Made by a program: the position numbers and the translations under genes
Assembly (NCBI RefSeq): GCF_000499845.2
Contig: NC_023751.2
Coordinates: forward strand, 12,714,423-12,778,422
DNA length: 64,000 bases
Reading direction: 5' to 3'
DNA from: Phaseolus vulgaris
Taxonomy: Eukaryota; Streptophyta; Magnoliopsida; Fabales; Fabaceae
The notes under the pieces: generated by a model
The model's input: the letters and a program-made list of their open reading frames with translations, nothing else
Told to the model about the DNA's origin: nothing
The model's database searches: none
Shown here: piece after piece, positions 10,729 through 22,969 of the stretch
Position numbering within the stretch: position 1 is the stretch's first letter
Layout of the letters: each line of letters begins with the position of its first letter

Positions 10729-13571
10729 CTAGGAAATGGAGAACCTTCTCCTTCTGGGCTTGGTCAAGTCCACGGGGGCATCGTCAATGTGTGACGTGTC
10801 CTTAGACCCATTCTTGAATGGGTTCAACTTGCTCAGTTTCTTCGACATGGACGACAAAAACGTTGGCCTTTTCGCAGGCGCACTAGTTTCCTTCCCAGAC
10901 GACGACGTTCCGTTACCATTTTTCTGCATATCGGTAATGTACATTTTCATCTTCATCAGCTCCGATCGCAACTCCTCGTTCTCCCTCACCAGCGACACGT
11001 CAGCTTGAAGCTGTTTCTTCTCCACTGCCGCCGCTCCCGCCTCCTTGTCCTCCGCCGCACCACTCCTTAAGTGTAGTTGGTCGTAATACAGCGCGTGAAG
11101 GACGATCTGCAACGGCAACCGCTTGTTCTTCGACGCGTGCACACGCGCCTCGTATGATAGTTTCAGTGGGTCCATTACACTGCACACCTTCTCCTTCTCT
11201 ATCTCGTCCAGGTTCGGGTGCGCCTGCAACAACACGCGTGTGGAGTTAGTTAGTTAGTTACTTGATCACTGGTTAGGTTTAGGTTAGATCGTGCCTTTCC
11301 TAAGTTACTTACTTGTATGGTTAATCGCATTTTGGACAATTTTTTAACTAATTATTAATTTAGGTATAATTTAAAATATAAATTTAGATAAATTTTTAAA
11401 ATAATAACTGCACATTATTTATATATAGACTCTTTTTTTATCATTATATCTTTTTATTTCTGCACAACCTTTTTTGCTGATATATCAAAGTTACTGTAAA
11501 GAATTTTTAACATTAAAAGATTATTTAAAGTATCATTTCTAATATCCAGAAATTTGTATATATGCTTTATACTCTATTAGAAGAGAGAATGATGTATTTA
11601 TTTGATTATATACTTGAAATAAATAAATAAATAATCAATTATATCCTGAGAATGCTCTGTTATTCTCTGTTAGGTAATTTCTAAAGTAAAACACATTACA
11701 TAACTAATTTTTTAAGTATTAGATATCATGTTAATTAATTTTCTAAATTATTTAGGGAATGTTAGTGACATAACAACAATTGAACTGATAGATATTCAAT
11801 AATTGAAGCACTAGTTATGCAATTTAATTACTTTAAGAGCTTAAAGAGAAAGAATGATAGTGAGTAAAAAAAGAAAGAAAAAAAAAACTTAAAATACTAA
11901 ATTAAAGATTAATTCAAATAATTTAACCTTAATTTTAAATGTGTTAGTATACTGGTAGTTATTCAGTATGGTGATTAAAAAAAAAACTTGCAGACTATTA
12001 GTTAATTAGTTTAATTCCAAAAGGTGTCCTTGTTTAGTTAATCCCTCTTTTGGGGGGAACTTGATGACAATGACATAGTGTGTACCTTGAGGTAGATATC
12101 AACGGCACGGTATAGATCGTCGTCGGATTTTCTAGCGCCTCCGGGAATGAGGATGGAGATGCCGTTGAACTTAGAGATGGGGAGTTCGCCGTAAGCGGCG
12201 ATCTCAGCGAGGTATGCGTCGATGGTTTTGGCCACGCGCTGCATCGAGGGGGAGAAGTGTTCGTTGAAGTTGGCGCCTGCGTTGAACACCGTTGTGCTCT
12301 TCTCCTTCTCCACAAAGCCGGATATGATCCTCCTCACGCTGTCCAGATCCAAGAGCCTCTCTCCGTCGTAGGTGAACGTAAGCACAAGGAGGTCGTCCAC
12401 CGTCACGTGCTCCAGGATCTCTGTGACCCGCTTCTCTAGCTCGCGCTTGCACGCGGTCGACGCGCGGAGATAGATCGCGCACCGAAGGAGGCAGCAGAGA
12501 AAGTTGATCGGAAACGCCGCTTTCTCCGCCGGGAAGAGCGGGACTATAGACTGCAGAACCTCGCGTTGTTCGCTTTTTCTTGACTCCGAATCCGAATCAC
12601 CGGAATGCGCCGACAGGATTCCTCTTCCGCCGCCGCTGTGGTCGCGGACGAGCTCCCGCAGCGCTCGTTCGGTGTACGTGATCAACGCTCCGGCGACGGA
12701 TAGATACCTAGCGCCTCGCTGTTTCATGGCGGCAATTACCTTTGCGAATGAATTTACGTCGAGCACGGCGAGCTCCTCCGTCCACCAGTTCGGCGGCGAC
12801 TGGCTCGGAAAGTTCATCTCGCGGCAAGCCTTGGAGCTGATTACGTCAACGCAGCGGTCAACGACGTTGATTTCGGTGGCCAATGGGAGAAGCTGCCGGC
12901 AGGACTTGAGAACCGCGATGGCGCTGTGGAGAGTGGAGACGCCCACCTGTGAGAGAAAATCCTCCGTTCTTCCGGCAAGGTTTCCGTCGCAATACTCGTC
13001 GGTCATCTGGAGGAATACGGCGGCGCAGTGCAGTGGAGCGACGTTGTGAACGGTGATCTCGAAGTTGACGCCGTAACAAAACTTCACTACTTTCTCGAAA
13101 GCTTCTTGGCCTCCAGGTATGTTCGTGAGGTCTATTCTGGTTAAGTCACTCTCCTCTGATTCCATTATGACCTTTCTGATGGAGTTGCTTTTTGCGGCCA
13201 GAATAAACTGTTAACAAATCCAACACTTACAAATTCAATACCCAAAATCACATATATAAGAAGAATTGATGAAGTTCCTTGCAACAGTGCAAAATTTTGG
13301 TACCTTGTGGAGAGAAAAATTGGCTTCTCCCACTGCAACAATAACATCGGTTGGAATTTCTGGGGAGAAAATCCTGCAACAACAATTGATTCATGAAATT
13401 TATTCTCATAACAACTAACATTAACACAACTCACTAATTGATTCTTGAAACTGTGCATAGGAGAATAAGTTAAGTCGTGAGAATATTGAAAATGAAGGAG
13501 CCGAGTGGTGTTTACCATTGCCCGGTTCTCTCCATGGCAAGGGATAATCTGGTGGGGCTGGGGGTTGCCAT
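10729..13571 (-). CDS. RPT2: RPT2-type BTB/NPH3 phototropism protein
   Basis: Four exons on the minus strand: 13571-13516, 13373-13304, 13207-12086 and 11223-10729. All junctions are GT-AG and the frames join exactly to give 580 aa. The BTB/POZ fold covers about residues 26-125 (TDVIVAVGEANFSLHKF). The NPH3 domain starts near NWWTEE (about 183) and runs to about 460, including KLSYEARVHASKNKRLPLQ. A coiled coil follows at about 487-518 (RENEELRSELMKMKMYITD). The tail PFKNGSKDTSHID...RRRRFSIS matches Arabidopsis RPT2 closely. RPT2 binds phototropin 1 and NPH3 at the plasma membrane and tunes blue-light phototropism, leaf positioning and stomatal responses; the C-terminal RxS serine is a known 14-3-3 site in the family. 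The start MATPSP lies just before MERTGQW, and the second Met is a possible alternative start. A TATA-like atataa lies about 60 bp upstream (13632-13637). Confidence 0.95.
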
Positions 13572-15159
13572 GGATGATGTAGTTGGTTTTTCGTGGTCTG
13601 AATAGATTAAGGGTTTGAGAGTAACAGCGGGTTATATGGCGTGCTTGGTTGTTGCTATAAGGAGATTGTTTTTATTCCTGTACATTCATTTCATTACGGT
13701 GACTGTTGTCTAGTAATGAGTTGAGTTTGTCACTGTGGTCCAAGTCTGGCATGCTTTCTTTTCACTGGCTTGTTGTTGTCTTATTTATCCTTTCATTAAA
13801 GTGATTCTTTTTAAGCTCAGAGTATCACACTCTTCATAACTTAAATTTAAGACAGTTCATAGATTTTTAATTCGAAAAGGGAGTAGCACAGATGATAGAT
13901 ATGAAGAGAAAAAGAAAGGTGAATAAATGTTATAAGATAAGTAGGTAATTTGAAAGATGAGGAAAAAAGTAAACTAATCACGTATGATGAAAAATTATTA
14001 TATATGTAGTACTCTTATCTAATGATATTCCATGTTTTAATTCCTAGCCTCAGAAAATTATTAGATGATTCTTAGCAATCATTATCTACACAGTGATATT
14101 TTAATTTTTATAGTTAAAAAAATTGAATGTATATCATATGAAAACTGTTCTACACGAGTTCAGTGACTCCCAATAAACTTTCATTGGTTAACCTGTCACC
14201 GTCAAGGACACAATATTCACAGCAATGAGTTGCTTCTGAAAAAAGCAGCTGTTTGCCTTTGCTTCTTTCTACTCAAACTCATGTTTAGAGGCTATTGATT
14301 CGAACCAAGCTCACGGTTAACCCGCTAGCTGCTTCCATACAAGTGGGAAGTTTGAAATTGACCTTTAGCAATGAATTTTTTTGTAGCTACACGACCTCTA
14401 TTTGCTACTATTTTTTTTCTTCCTGAGGTTATCTTATTCTGTTTCCTTTTTCTTAACCTTCATTTTCTGTTTTTCACTTTCTAGAATTTATTCTTTAATG
14501 TTTAGGATTTCTGGCGTGTAGCTTTTCTTCCCACATAATTTGCACATGGGAAGCTTGGAAAGTTATCCAGATTGATCAATAGTACTTGCTAAAATTATAG
14601 TCCACAAAGGATTGGTTTAGTGGTTATTGATTCAAAGCTGAAAGTCGGTGGGTTATTACCAAGCAGAAGAAAGAATTTGGTGGGTTAACCCTGTAAATAG
14701 CAAGCAGAAGAAAAAAGTTAAAGGATGAAAGAAAAAAAGCTTGCATTCATATCATATTTGGGCGAATCATTCATTCATGAACTCCTAGGAATTTCGAGTT
14801 ACCATATCCAGCTTGTTAGATTTTGTTATTCGCCCCCTCAATTATAATTCTCATTGAGAGAGACAAAAAATAACAAAACATGAGTTGACCTTAATCATGT
14901 CGTCGATTATGAACTTCTGTATAATGTAACATTAAAATAATAAAATAATGTCTACCTCAATATTTGAGTGTGACAAAATGTTCCTCTCGCTGATAATCCT
15001 AACTAGATGAAGTATCAAAAGTGATAAAAAGAAAAGATGTGTACCAAAACCAATTAAATGCAGGAAGGAAAACTGGTGCTTGATATTATATGTTCAAATT
15101 TAATGTCACCATCCTAAGAAAGAGAAGAAAAAAAAGCACATTATTGAGCACCGTATAAA
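13572..15159. other. RPT2 upstream region
   Basis: Contains the presumed RPT2 promoter (transcribed leftwards) and about 1.5 kb of unique-looking sequence. No other gene was recognised. A stretch near 14285-14340 contains a tRNA-like GGTTCGAATC on the minus strand but does not fold as a tRNA. Confidence 0.5.
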
Positions 15160-16240
15160 GTTCAATGCTAAAAATATTAGCATAGAAAAGCTTAATAAAC
15201 AAGTTTCAACTCCTAGTAAAATAGGCCATAGGCCATGAACTGTGATTCGTACTCATATTACTAAACGGATTCATTCCGTCTGTACCTAAACCAAGTCGGA
15301 TATTTCTTGATTCTTTACCAAACTCTGAAAACTCGTCATCAAATTTCTTATATTGAATAGAATCAGCTGGATGTCGGTACATTCCATCACATTTCCTCTC
15401 ATATGTATGTCATTTAAGATTCTTAGCATCATTTGTGTTTGAAAACAATCACTTCATCCTTAGAATGATGGGAAGATACCACATAACCTTCATTGGGGTC
15501 CATGCTTTTCTATCTCTTCCATAGTATCATAATCTTTTTGTTTCAACTTATAACATGATAACTCACACCTCGGACAACTTTTCAACAATTTAAAATATTT
15601 CCTGTATAATTTACAATCATTAGGACATGCATGTATATCTTTTTATACTCCATACCCATCAGATAAAACATTTTTTTGGCCTCATAATTACGATTAGGTA
15701 GAGTATTTTTCTCTATAAGCATATCCTTCAACAATTGAAGCAATTCCGTGAAGCTTTTATTAGTCCATCCATTTATTGTCTTCAAATTTATCAATCTTAA
15801 CACCGCTGAAAATCGTGTAAAGTTAGTTGATCCAGGATACAATGAAGTCTTTGCATAACTTGACATACGTTTATATCCATGCGCTTCTGCAAAAGACTCA
15901 TCTCCCACATCACGAATCATGTCCTCCAATCGATCATCATGTACTTCACCATGTAATGCATCGGATCCCACATATTCTTCAGATACGGAAACACGTGGTA
16001 AATTCAAGAATTCACAATGTCATGTCCAAGTTGTATAAGATCAAAGAAACTTATCACATAGAAGGTGCTCCATGATTTTCTTAACATTCAATCTCCTTCC
16101 ATTCAAACAATTAACGCATAGACACCTAATCTTTACTCCATCATTACCACTATTATTGGCATTACGTTGAACAAATTGTATAAATTCTTTTACTCCTCTT
16201 TAATACTCATCACTTATGTGAACATAATTAATCTAATTTC
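15160..16240 (-). pseudogene. Tnp2-like CACTA transposase remnant
   Basis: On the minus strand, beginning near 16240, the translation shows the transposase-associated domain (RGVKEFIQFVQRNANNSG...VKIRCLCVNCLN...IMEHLLCDKF). The longest intact piece, 141 codons at 16007-15582, follows with the Tnp2 hallmark ELLQLLKDML...LPNRNYEAKKMFYLMGM. Beyond it, broken frames give a CPRCELS-like cysteine pair and a final segment ending in WPILLGVETCLL. Several stops and frameshifts separate these parts, so no functional transposase can be made. Confidence 0.8.
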
Positions 16241-16303
16241 GATCTATTATGTTCTGTAGTGGTTATTCAGGTGTTTACTAATGATTGTAAAATCTCACAT
16301 TTG

Positions 16304-16471
16304 TCGAGGGTCGAACACCCTCAGACTCAATACCAACATGTATCAATTGCCGAGAGTCGAACATCTTTGGACTCAATAGAACAGGTATCAATTATCGAGG
16401 GTCGAACACTCTCAGACTCAATACCAACACGTATCAATCGTCCAGGATCGAACACCCTCAAACTCAATACC
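16304..16471. repeat. 45-46 bp tandem repeat, about 3.7 copies
   Basis: Units start at 16304, 16351, 16396 and 16442, each with the core gagggtcgaacaccctcag and a tail actcaataccaacatgtatc. Copies 1 and 3 are the most alike; copy 2 is diverged and copy 4 is partial. The array lies immediately upstream of the Tnp2 remnant, within the decayed CACTA element. Confidence 0.85.
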
Positions 16472-17311
16472 AAAACAATAATTTTATTCTAACCTAACAA
16501 CTAACATAATATAAATTAATAATAAATACAAATTATAATAAATATTAAATATACTAATTAAAATCATTTAATTAATTATAAATAGTAAATAATATAAAAC
16601 TATCTACAATCTAATAATTTAATAATTCTACTCGAACATAAAAACTAAAAAAAAAATTAAAAAATTAAAAAATATAAATTATAATAAATAAAAAATAAAA
16701 AAATTTATAACACTAAAAAAATATTAAAAAAATTTAAAATACCACCAACCTTGTGAGTGAAGACAATGGTGGTGGTGAAGAGCGGCGACAATGGCAATGG
16801 CAGTGACAGCAACGAAGAACCAAATGGAGGCACAGTGAAAACCCAAAGAACAACGTGCAAGGCAATGAAACATTAGTAGGTATCAAAACCTTCACAACAA
16901 TGGAGAAAATAAACAAATAAGAGAAACAAAAATAAACAAATAAACAATGGTGAAGAAGAAGTAGAGAGCTCGAAAGAAACTTACACATTGGCTCGAAGAT
17001 GGCAATGGTCCGAAAATGACAATGACTCGAGATGAAAAAGAAGCATAAAGAGCAAAGAAGAGGAAAACAAATCGTCACAAGATAAGAAAATATGAAAGCG
17101 TAACTTACGCGCAATGAATTAGTGTAGTAAAAAGACTTTAAAACGGCGGCTATGGTGTAAAGTCATCATTTTAGTCCAAAACATTTCATAAAAAAAGGCG
17201 ACTTTATCGTTTTAGACGAATTTAATTTAAAAAATATCACCGTGTAGAGACAACGTCTATTCGTAAAAATGTTATAAATGTATTCTCATAAATAAAAATT
17301 TTATACTAGTG

Positions 17312-19016
17312 GACATATATATTCATCTCTAGTCTCTATGTGATCCTTAAAAATTAATAAAGTTAAATTGATTTAAAGAGTACCCTTGCAACGATTTTTT
17401 TTGAACCAAACCAATAACATTAAATAGTAATGTAACAAAATATATAAATATTTATGTTTATATACTAAGTAAATTGGTGTTTTGGATACTGCGCATCTTG
17501 CTTCTATTTTTTTATATAAAATTAAAATATCCCTTAAATATTTTAATTAAATTATTTATTTTTAATCGATAAAAAAGTACTAAGTAAAGAATAGTAGTAA
17601 CGTGCATTAATATACCACTGCTAAGAGTCAATTTCATTTATATTTGTTGGATTGAATAGTTTTTTTTCATTTTTTATTAGAGTCATGCATTATATAATTT
17701 TGTTTGTTTTCTTATTTTTATTTAATTTTTTTCTTTAATTACTTTCAATATAATTGTTTAGAATATTTACCTTTTGTTTTTTCTTTTCATAAATTTTGGA
17801 GAGTCTACGTTTATTTTTCAAAAACTAATTATGAAGAATTGGGTGGAAGATGGCGATGGGATGTGAAGTGCATGGGAGGAATTGAAACGGCAACATGCAC
17901 ATGCATGTATTTGAATTCAGCAAATTAGGGCAGCGTATCTCCTCCACACAAAAAAACAAGTGGCTGTGACGCTTCGACAGCGACAGCAGAATGATACTAG
18001 GATACAGATGCGCCACGTCAGCCGTACACTCCACATTGTCCCTGTCTAATCCACCTTGGATCCACCATCTTTCTTATCCATATTTATACCTTTTTTAATA
18101 ATATAAACCCTAATATATAATATATATATTTTTCATTATCATGTACCTAAATATTATAAATGACTGTTCATGTTAAAAAGTGGGTTGGAGAGAACGAATT
18201 CTTAGCCTGAAGTTTCATTTTTTAAAATTATTTTTAAGAAATTGGTTAGTCGAACTTTTATGGAAGTGTTAATTCTTTAATTCTTATAATTAAAAATAAA
18301 TAATTTGAAATATTTTATTTAATAAATAAATTATTAAAATTAAGGTTAGAATTGTTTAAACAATGGTAAACCAATTATTAGTTTATAATATAATAACTTT
18401 AATTAATTTTATGAATTTGAAAAGGAGCAAGTTATATTAAAAGTGAAATGATTATTTGTAATATTCTATAAGAGTTACATTTTAATCTGATTATTTTATA
18501 AATGATTTTGTTCAAGTTCGACATATATCATCGTTAGGGTCAATCACATTTGAAGTATTGTTCATTTTGAAGGTAGGTGTTTCCTCACGGTTTTATTCTT
18601 AGAAGGCGTCTCAGTACGTTGACTCCTAAACGATTATATTGGCGGTACCGAAACATATTTAATTCATGCTTAAACTTTATAATATTATAATTGAAAATAT
18701 TGCTAAATTTTATATTTATATATATTTTGTTAAATATGTTTTTTAATTGTTAAATGTTTTGTACCGATTGAATAAAACTAATGCATCAAGATAAGATAAG
18801 GAGATACACGACAAATCTACTTAACAAATAATGTAACACGCGATAATTTCAGTAATGTTGTTTTAGCCAATATATACATTAAGGACGATTCATAAACGAA
18901 ATAACTCAACATAAACACATTACTTTATTTTCACTAAGCATACCTATAGAGCACACATTTACAATAGTGACAGGTTGTTTGTTCTTTTCTCCATTCCCCC
19001 TATAATTATGAAGTCT
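17312..19016. other. Intergenic, nothing firm
   Basis: AT-rich. 17930-18060 is more GC-rich, with a gccacgtcagc motif (ACGT core) and a TATA-like tatttata just after it (18080-18087). No coding sequence follows, so it is left unassigned. Confidence 0.45.
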
Positions 19017-19240
19017 TGTTGGAGATCGCACATCAACTATATATTATAACATTTTGTAGTATACAAATGAGTGCAAATTTCGGCTTATAAGTTAGAATCA
19101 TTTAAAGTTTATACTAATGAGTGTTTTTTGAGCTTATCAAACTATTTGTTATCGACTAGAACATTTATAGTGTTAAAATGGGTGTAAATCTCACATTATA
19201 AATCAGTTTTACAATATTTAATTATACTTAATGTGAGTTT
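19017..19240. mobile_element. Diverged LTR/TRIM-like repeat relic
   Basis: The segment starts tgttggagatcgcacatc and continues with an aaatgagtgcaaat motif and then gggtgtaaatctcacatta. This recalls the legume repeat in which a 'tcccacatcgactag' start is followed by 'gtgggtgcaaacctcacct'. Heavily mutated, with no target duplication found. The assignment rests on remembered family consensus and is tentative. Confidence 0.35.
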
Positions 19241-21431
19241 TTTTTTTCATACACTTAGTATGCCTCTGTCTCCATTTTCTTCAACATTGTGCATCCAATA
19301 TATGTTATTATCTCCCTATATTGTTTGAAATTTCTCCGAGATTATAATTGCCAACTTAGTCTCTTGATACATGCCACATCAATCTCCTCCTTTCTAATTA
19401 TATCCCTTAAATGTCTATCTTTCTCCTTTCCTCTTAGTCTTAAGCCTCTAGAATTAAAGCTTGTGATTTTCATTGTGTCCTATCTTTATTCCCTTCCTCT
19501 GTTTTCTGTTTACTATTATTGTTTCTCACTTTCATTTCTTTAATTCACATTATTATGTTATCTTCATCCACTATATGCATGAAGCTTACATCAGTTTTCT
19601 TTAAATCGATAATCTCGATGATGGATTTTTATGCAATGCAATCTCGTGTTTTAAATATTTTTTATTTTTATTTTATTCTAATTATTTTAACATAACAAAA
19701 TTTCTTATTAAAATCAAACTAATATACATGAACCAAAAAAAAATATTTTAAATGAAAATTAAACTTGATTAGTTAATTTTATTTTAAACATAAAATATCA
19801 AGATTTCTTAGCTAAAGAATAATTTGTGTAATTTAAGCAAATAAAAGAGGAATGTATTACACGGATAAAGATTTATATTTTAGGTTATTAAAAAAAATCA
19901 TATTTATACACCTTTTTTATATTATTTTTCTATTCATATGTGTTTTAATATATTTTTTTAATTAAATTAATAATTTTTTTGAGTTTAGTTGACTAGACAC
20001 CATATTTAGTTAATGACTTAATCATTGTATCTCATTTATAATTTTTATTTAAAAAAATCATTGTTCTACCTGTAATTAGTGTGTAACAAAACAGAAATGA
20101 GAATGAAGTTACCAGAGTGTAATGTTTTTTTTAACAAACAAAAGTTAAAATATTGTGAAAATATGTCCCTCTCTCAAAATTATGTATGCTTATTATTTAT
20201 GAGAGGAAACGCGTTTATGAAATATTTTTCTTCATTTGATATTTTATAATTTGTTAAATAAAATGGGGAAAGCCAGAAAAGGCAAATATTCATCCAATAG
20301 TGAAGAGAAAAATAAAATGTAGTGAACTTTCTAAAAGAAATTAAAATTCTTCTTCTTCCTTTTATATATATATATTTATTTATGTTCAGAAATATTTTAT
20401 AAGAAATTGTTGATTTGTTTTTTATTTCTTTCACTTTCTTTATTAACTTAGATATACCTTGGTTGGATGAAATTAGTATTTTTTATATATAAAACAACAT
20501 ATTTTAAGCTTCTAAAGTAATTTTCGTAGAAAGAGAAACAAATATAGTAAAATTTAACATGACGTACCATTGATTTTGACGTACTCCACATAATTCAAAC
20601 TATCATTATTTACAATTGAAAAAATTGCACTACAACCAAAACATCTATGAGAGATAAGACATAAGTTTGTAGAATTGTCTACTTTATTTTAAAATCAATT
20701 ATTTTTATTAGCACAGGCAAGTCTAAACGCTGTGTTTCTACCAGGTCAAGTAATATTACGAATAATGAAAGGTTCGGATTCTTTTTGTTTGTATTTTTTA
20801 AAAATAATTATTTAATATTTTCAGAAATAATTTATAAAATTTTAATTAATTTAAATTTATACAAAAATATCTTATATTTTATTAATTAAATATATTTAAA
20901 TATAAAAATCGATTTATAAATTTTAATTAAAAAAATTACAAATTCACTTACATCAATTAGAAACTATATTAAATTTTTCTTACAAATTCATTATACATCT
21001 TAATTTAAATAATCTCATTTTTTTCATATTTTTATTTCAAATTACTTTAAATTTCTTCCCTCAAATTTTCACATTTATCCTCTCTGATTAAAATAAATCA
21101 TTATAGTCCTTTGAAAGGATAGAAGAGAAAGGGTTCCATGCAAGTTTAAATTGGGGGTGGTTGGAAAGAAAAAGAAAAAAAAAAACGAAGAAAGAGATAG
21201 AAAAGTGGATGGGTTTGCACTAAGAGAAGATAAGTGAAAAATAAGAAAAAAAGTTTGTATGAGATAAAATTGATATGACTAAGAAAATAGTAAAATTTGT
21301 GTTACGTAAAATATTACTAATATATTCCTGGATTGTTTTTTTAAGAGTGTGGAAATTACATTTGAATGGTGAATAATTATGTATATAAATTGTAAAAATA
21401 TATTTAGAAATATTTATTATAATTTTAGAAC

Positions 21432-21464
<33 letters not shown>

Positions 21465-22030
21465 TTGTAAAATTAGTGAAGTTGTTTGAAATTTAATTAT
21501 TAATATGACTATAAATCCATTTAAAAATTTGTAATCACTAATAATAATGATAATGTGGTTAAAGTCAAAGAAATAAAGTGTTGGTGATGTAGCTATTTTA
21601 TTAAATGCTTAGAAGCTTTAAAAATATCATAATATAATGATTTGAAGGCTCCATAAATTTTGAGTGCCCTACTCAAAACTAAGTGAGTGTTATCTATTTT
21701 AGTGCTTCCCTTGGTTGGTATTAAAAGAAATAAAGTTGACATTTGTGTTATGTCTACACTCCACTTTAATCTCAACAATGTGAAATGACAACTTCAAATT
21801 GACATTAACATGTCTAGAACGAAAATTACATGGCCTTTGTGCCATGTTACGAACAAAGTAAATGTTAATTTAGTGAGTGAAAATAATGTTCCGTGTTAGA
21901 AATAATTGATTATATCCAACATAAACATAATGGGTAAAAGTTATTTTTATACAGTCTCCCTCCATCCATCCAACATTAATCTATGTATGTTATGGAATTT
22001 CATTTATTTTTTACTCCAAAATTTGAAAAC
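19241..22030. other. AT-rich intergenic DNA
   Basis: No gene recognised. Contains a long (AT)n run at 21432-21459. Open frames at 19289-19543 and 20180-20434 are low-complexity and hydrophobic by composition only. Confidence 0.5.
21432..21459. repeat. (AT)n microsatellite
   Basis: Uninterrupted alternating TA/AT run of about 28 bp. Confidence 0.95.
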
Positions 22031-22035
22031 AATTT

Positions 22036-22964
22036 TGTACTGATCCTTCCCCGGACATTGACTTAGGTCAAAATCAAACATATGGTGGGACCCACCAAGG
22101 AGGTCCCAAGGAGGAAAGTCAGTAGGATTGACCGCTTTGGGCGTCGTCAGGTTTAGGCGTCGATAGTGTCACCCCCGATAACGGGTAGGGAAGACCATGG
22201 AGGGGGCGGCACGATAAGAGGCCACGGTACGGGCGAGGAGGCCTCGGGCCCCGGTACCTCAGAGCAGTAATAAAGAGAAGAGAAAGGTGGCTTCAAGGCC
22301 ATATTCCCAGTACCAGCAGGGAGTAACCTGACTTGCGAAGTACCCACGCCACCTCTGGAGAATCCTTGGGACAGATACGACCCGGGAGAGGGTCACGCCC
22401 AGGGGTGAGCCACGTGCATGGTACGAGAGAAAGGCTGATACACTTCCGGGGCGAGTGACTAGAACCTGGGGCGCATGAGTTGGCACCCAGGTAGTCACCC
22501 CTTGTGCCAGACGCACTTCGAGGAAGGAAGACTTACACGCTGGAATTTCCCTAAGTTGGGTTACAGCGTCGTAAGGCCTTCCACGTGGAATTGCGATTAA
22601 GTCAGAAGGGCCACGTGGCAGTAAGCACTAAAACCCAAGGTATATAAGCTTCTCTGAAAGCTTAGTGAGGTATGCTTTACACGTTTTTACACAGACTCTA
22701 ATCATTTGCTCGCTTACACACTGTATGCACGAGTGATTGGAGAGAGAGAGAAGTTAGTTACAATTAAGTTATGCGCCTTTAGAGCATCACAGTTACGGTG
22801 CTCCGATACGGAGATGTTTGATGTTTTCTGCTTGCTGACTTGATCGTCGGAGTGCAAACGGCCGCGAGGACGCCCTTTGTTCTCTCTGTTTCAAGTACTC
22901 ACGGCGGGATAGAGTGAAGATTTGGAACCAAGACGAAGCACGTTCTGGTCAACTGGCAGGAACA
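22036..22964. mobile_element. Solo LTR with 5-bp target duplication
   Basis: A 929-bp block begins TGTACTGATCC and ends GGCAGGAACA (TG...CA). It is bounded by the identical 5-mer AATTT at 22031-22035 and 22965-22969. It is much more GC-rich than its surroundings and carries a TATA box (tatataag, 22641-22648) about two thirds of the way in, as an LTR promoter would. No internal retrotransposon sequence or second LTR is present, so this is a solo LTR left by LTR-LTR recombination. Family unknown; a Ty3/gypsy origin is a guess from length and GC content. Open frames at 22153-22516 lie inside it and are not genes. Confidence 0.85.
22641..22648 (+). promoter_or_regulatory. TATA box inside the solo LTR
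   Basis: The sequence tatataag follows GC-rich LTR sequence (aaaacccaagg) and is placed as a U3/R promoter would be. It implies plus-strand orientation for the LTR. Activity is unknown. Confidence 0.55.
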
Positions 22965-22969
22965 AATTT

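Larger units (their letters stand above)
15160..17311 (-). mobile_element. Decayed CACTA (En/Spm) transposon
   Basis: The minus strand ends at 17311 with CACTAGTATAA, a CACTA-type terminus, followed by a subterminal region with a ggcggctatgg motif common in these elements. Tnp2-related coding remnants follow in the right order at 16240-15160. The other terminus was not found. The element is truncated or too decayed to recognise at its 3' side, so the lower boundary is only the end of visible Tnp2 similarity. A 126-aa open frame at 16734-17114 is low-complexity and was not counted. Confidence 0.7.

Noticed and set aside
12504..13049. 181-codon plus-strand open frame
   Set aside because: Antisense to the large RPT2 exon, whose minus-strand frame is clearly the real one.
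14280..14345. tRNA-like GGTTCGAATC on the minus strand
   Set aside because: The bases around the T-loop do not pair into a T-stem and no acceptor stem was found.
16734..17114. 126-codon minus-strand open frame
   Set aside because: Low-complexity hydrophobic and histidine/cysteine-rich sequence inside the decayed CACTA element; no domain seen.
22153..22516. Two open frames of 64 and 85 codons on the minus strand
   Set aside because: They lie wholly inside the solo LTR and have no recognisable domain; the GC-rich LTR simply has fewer stops.
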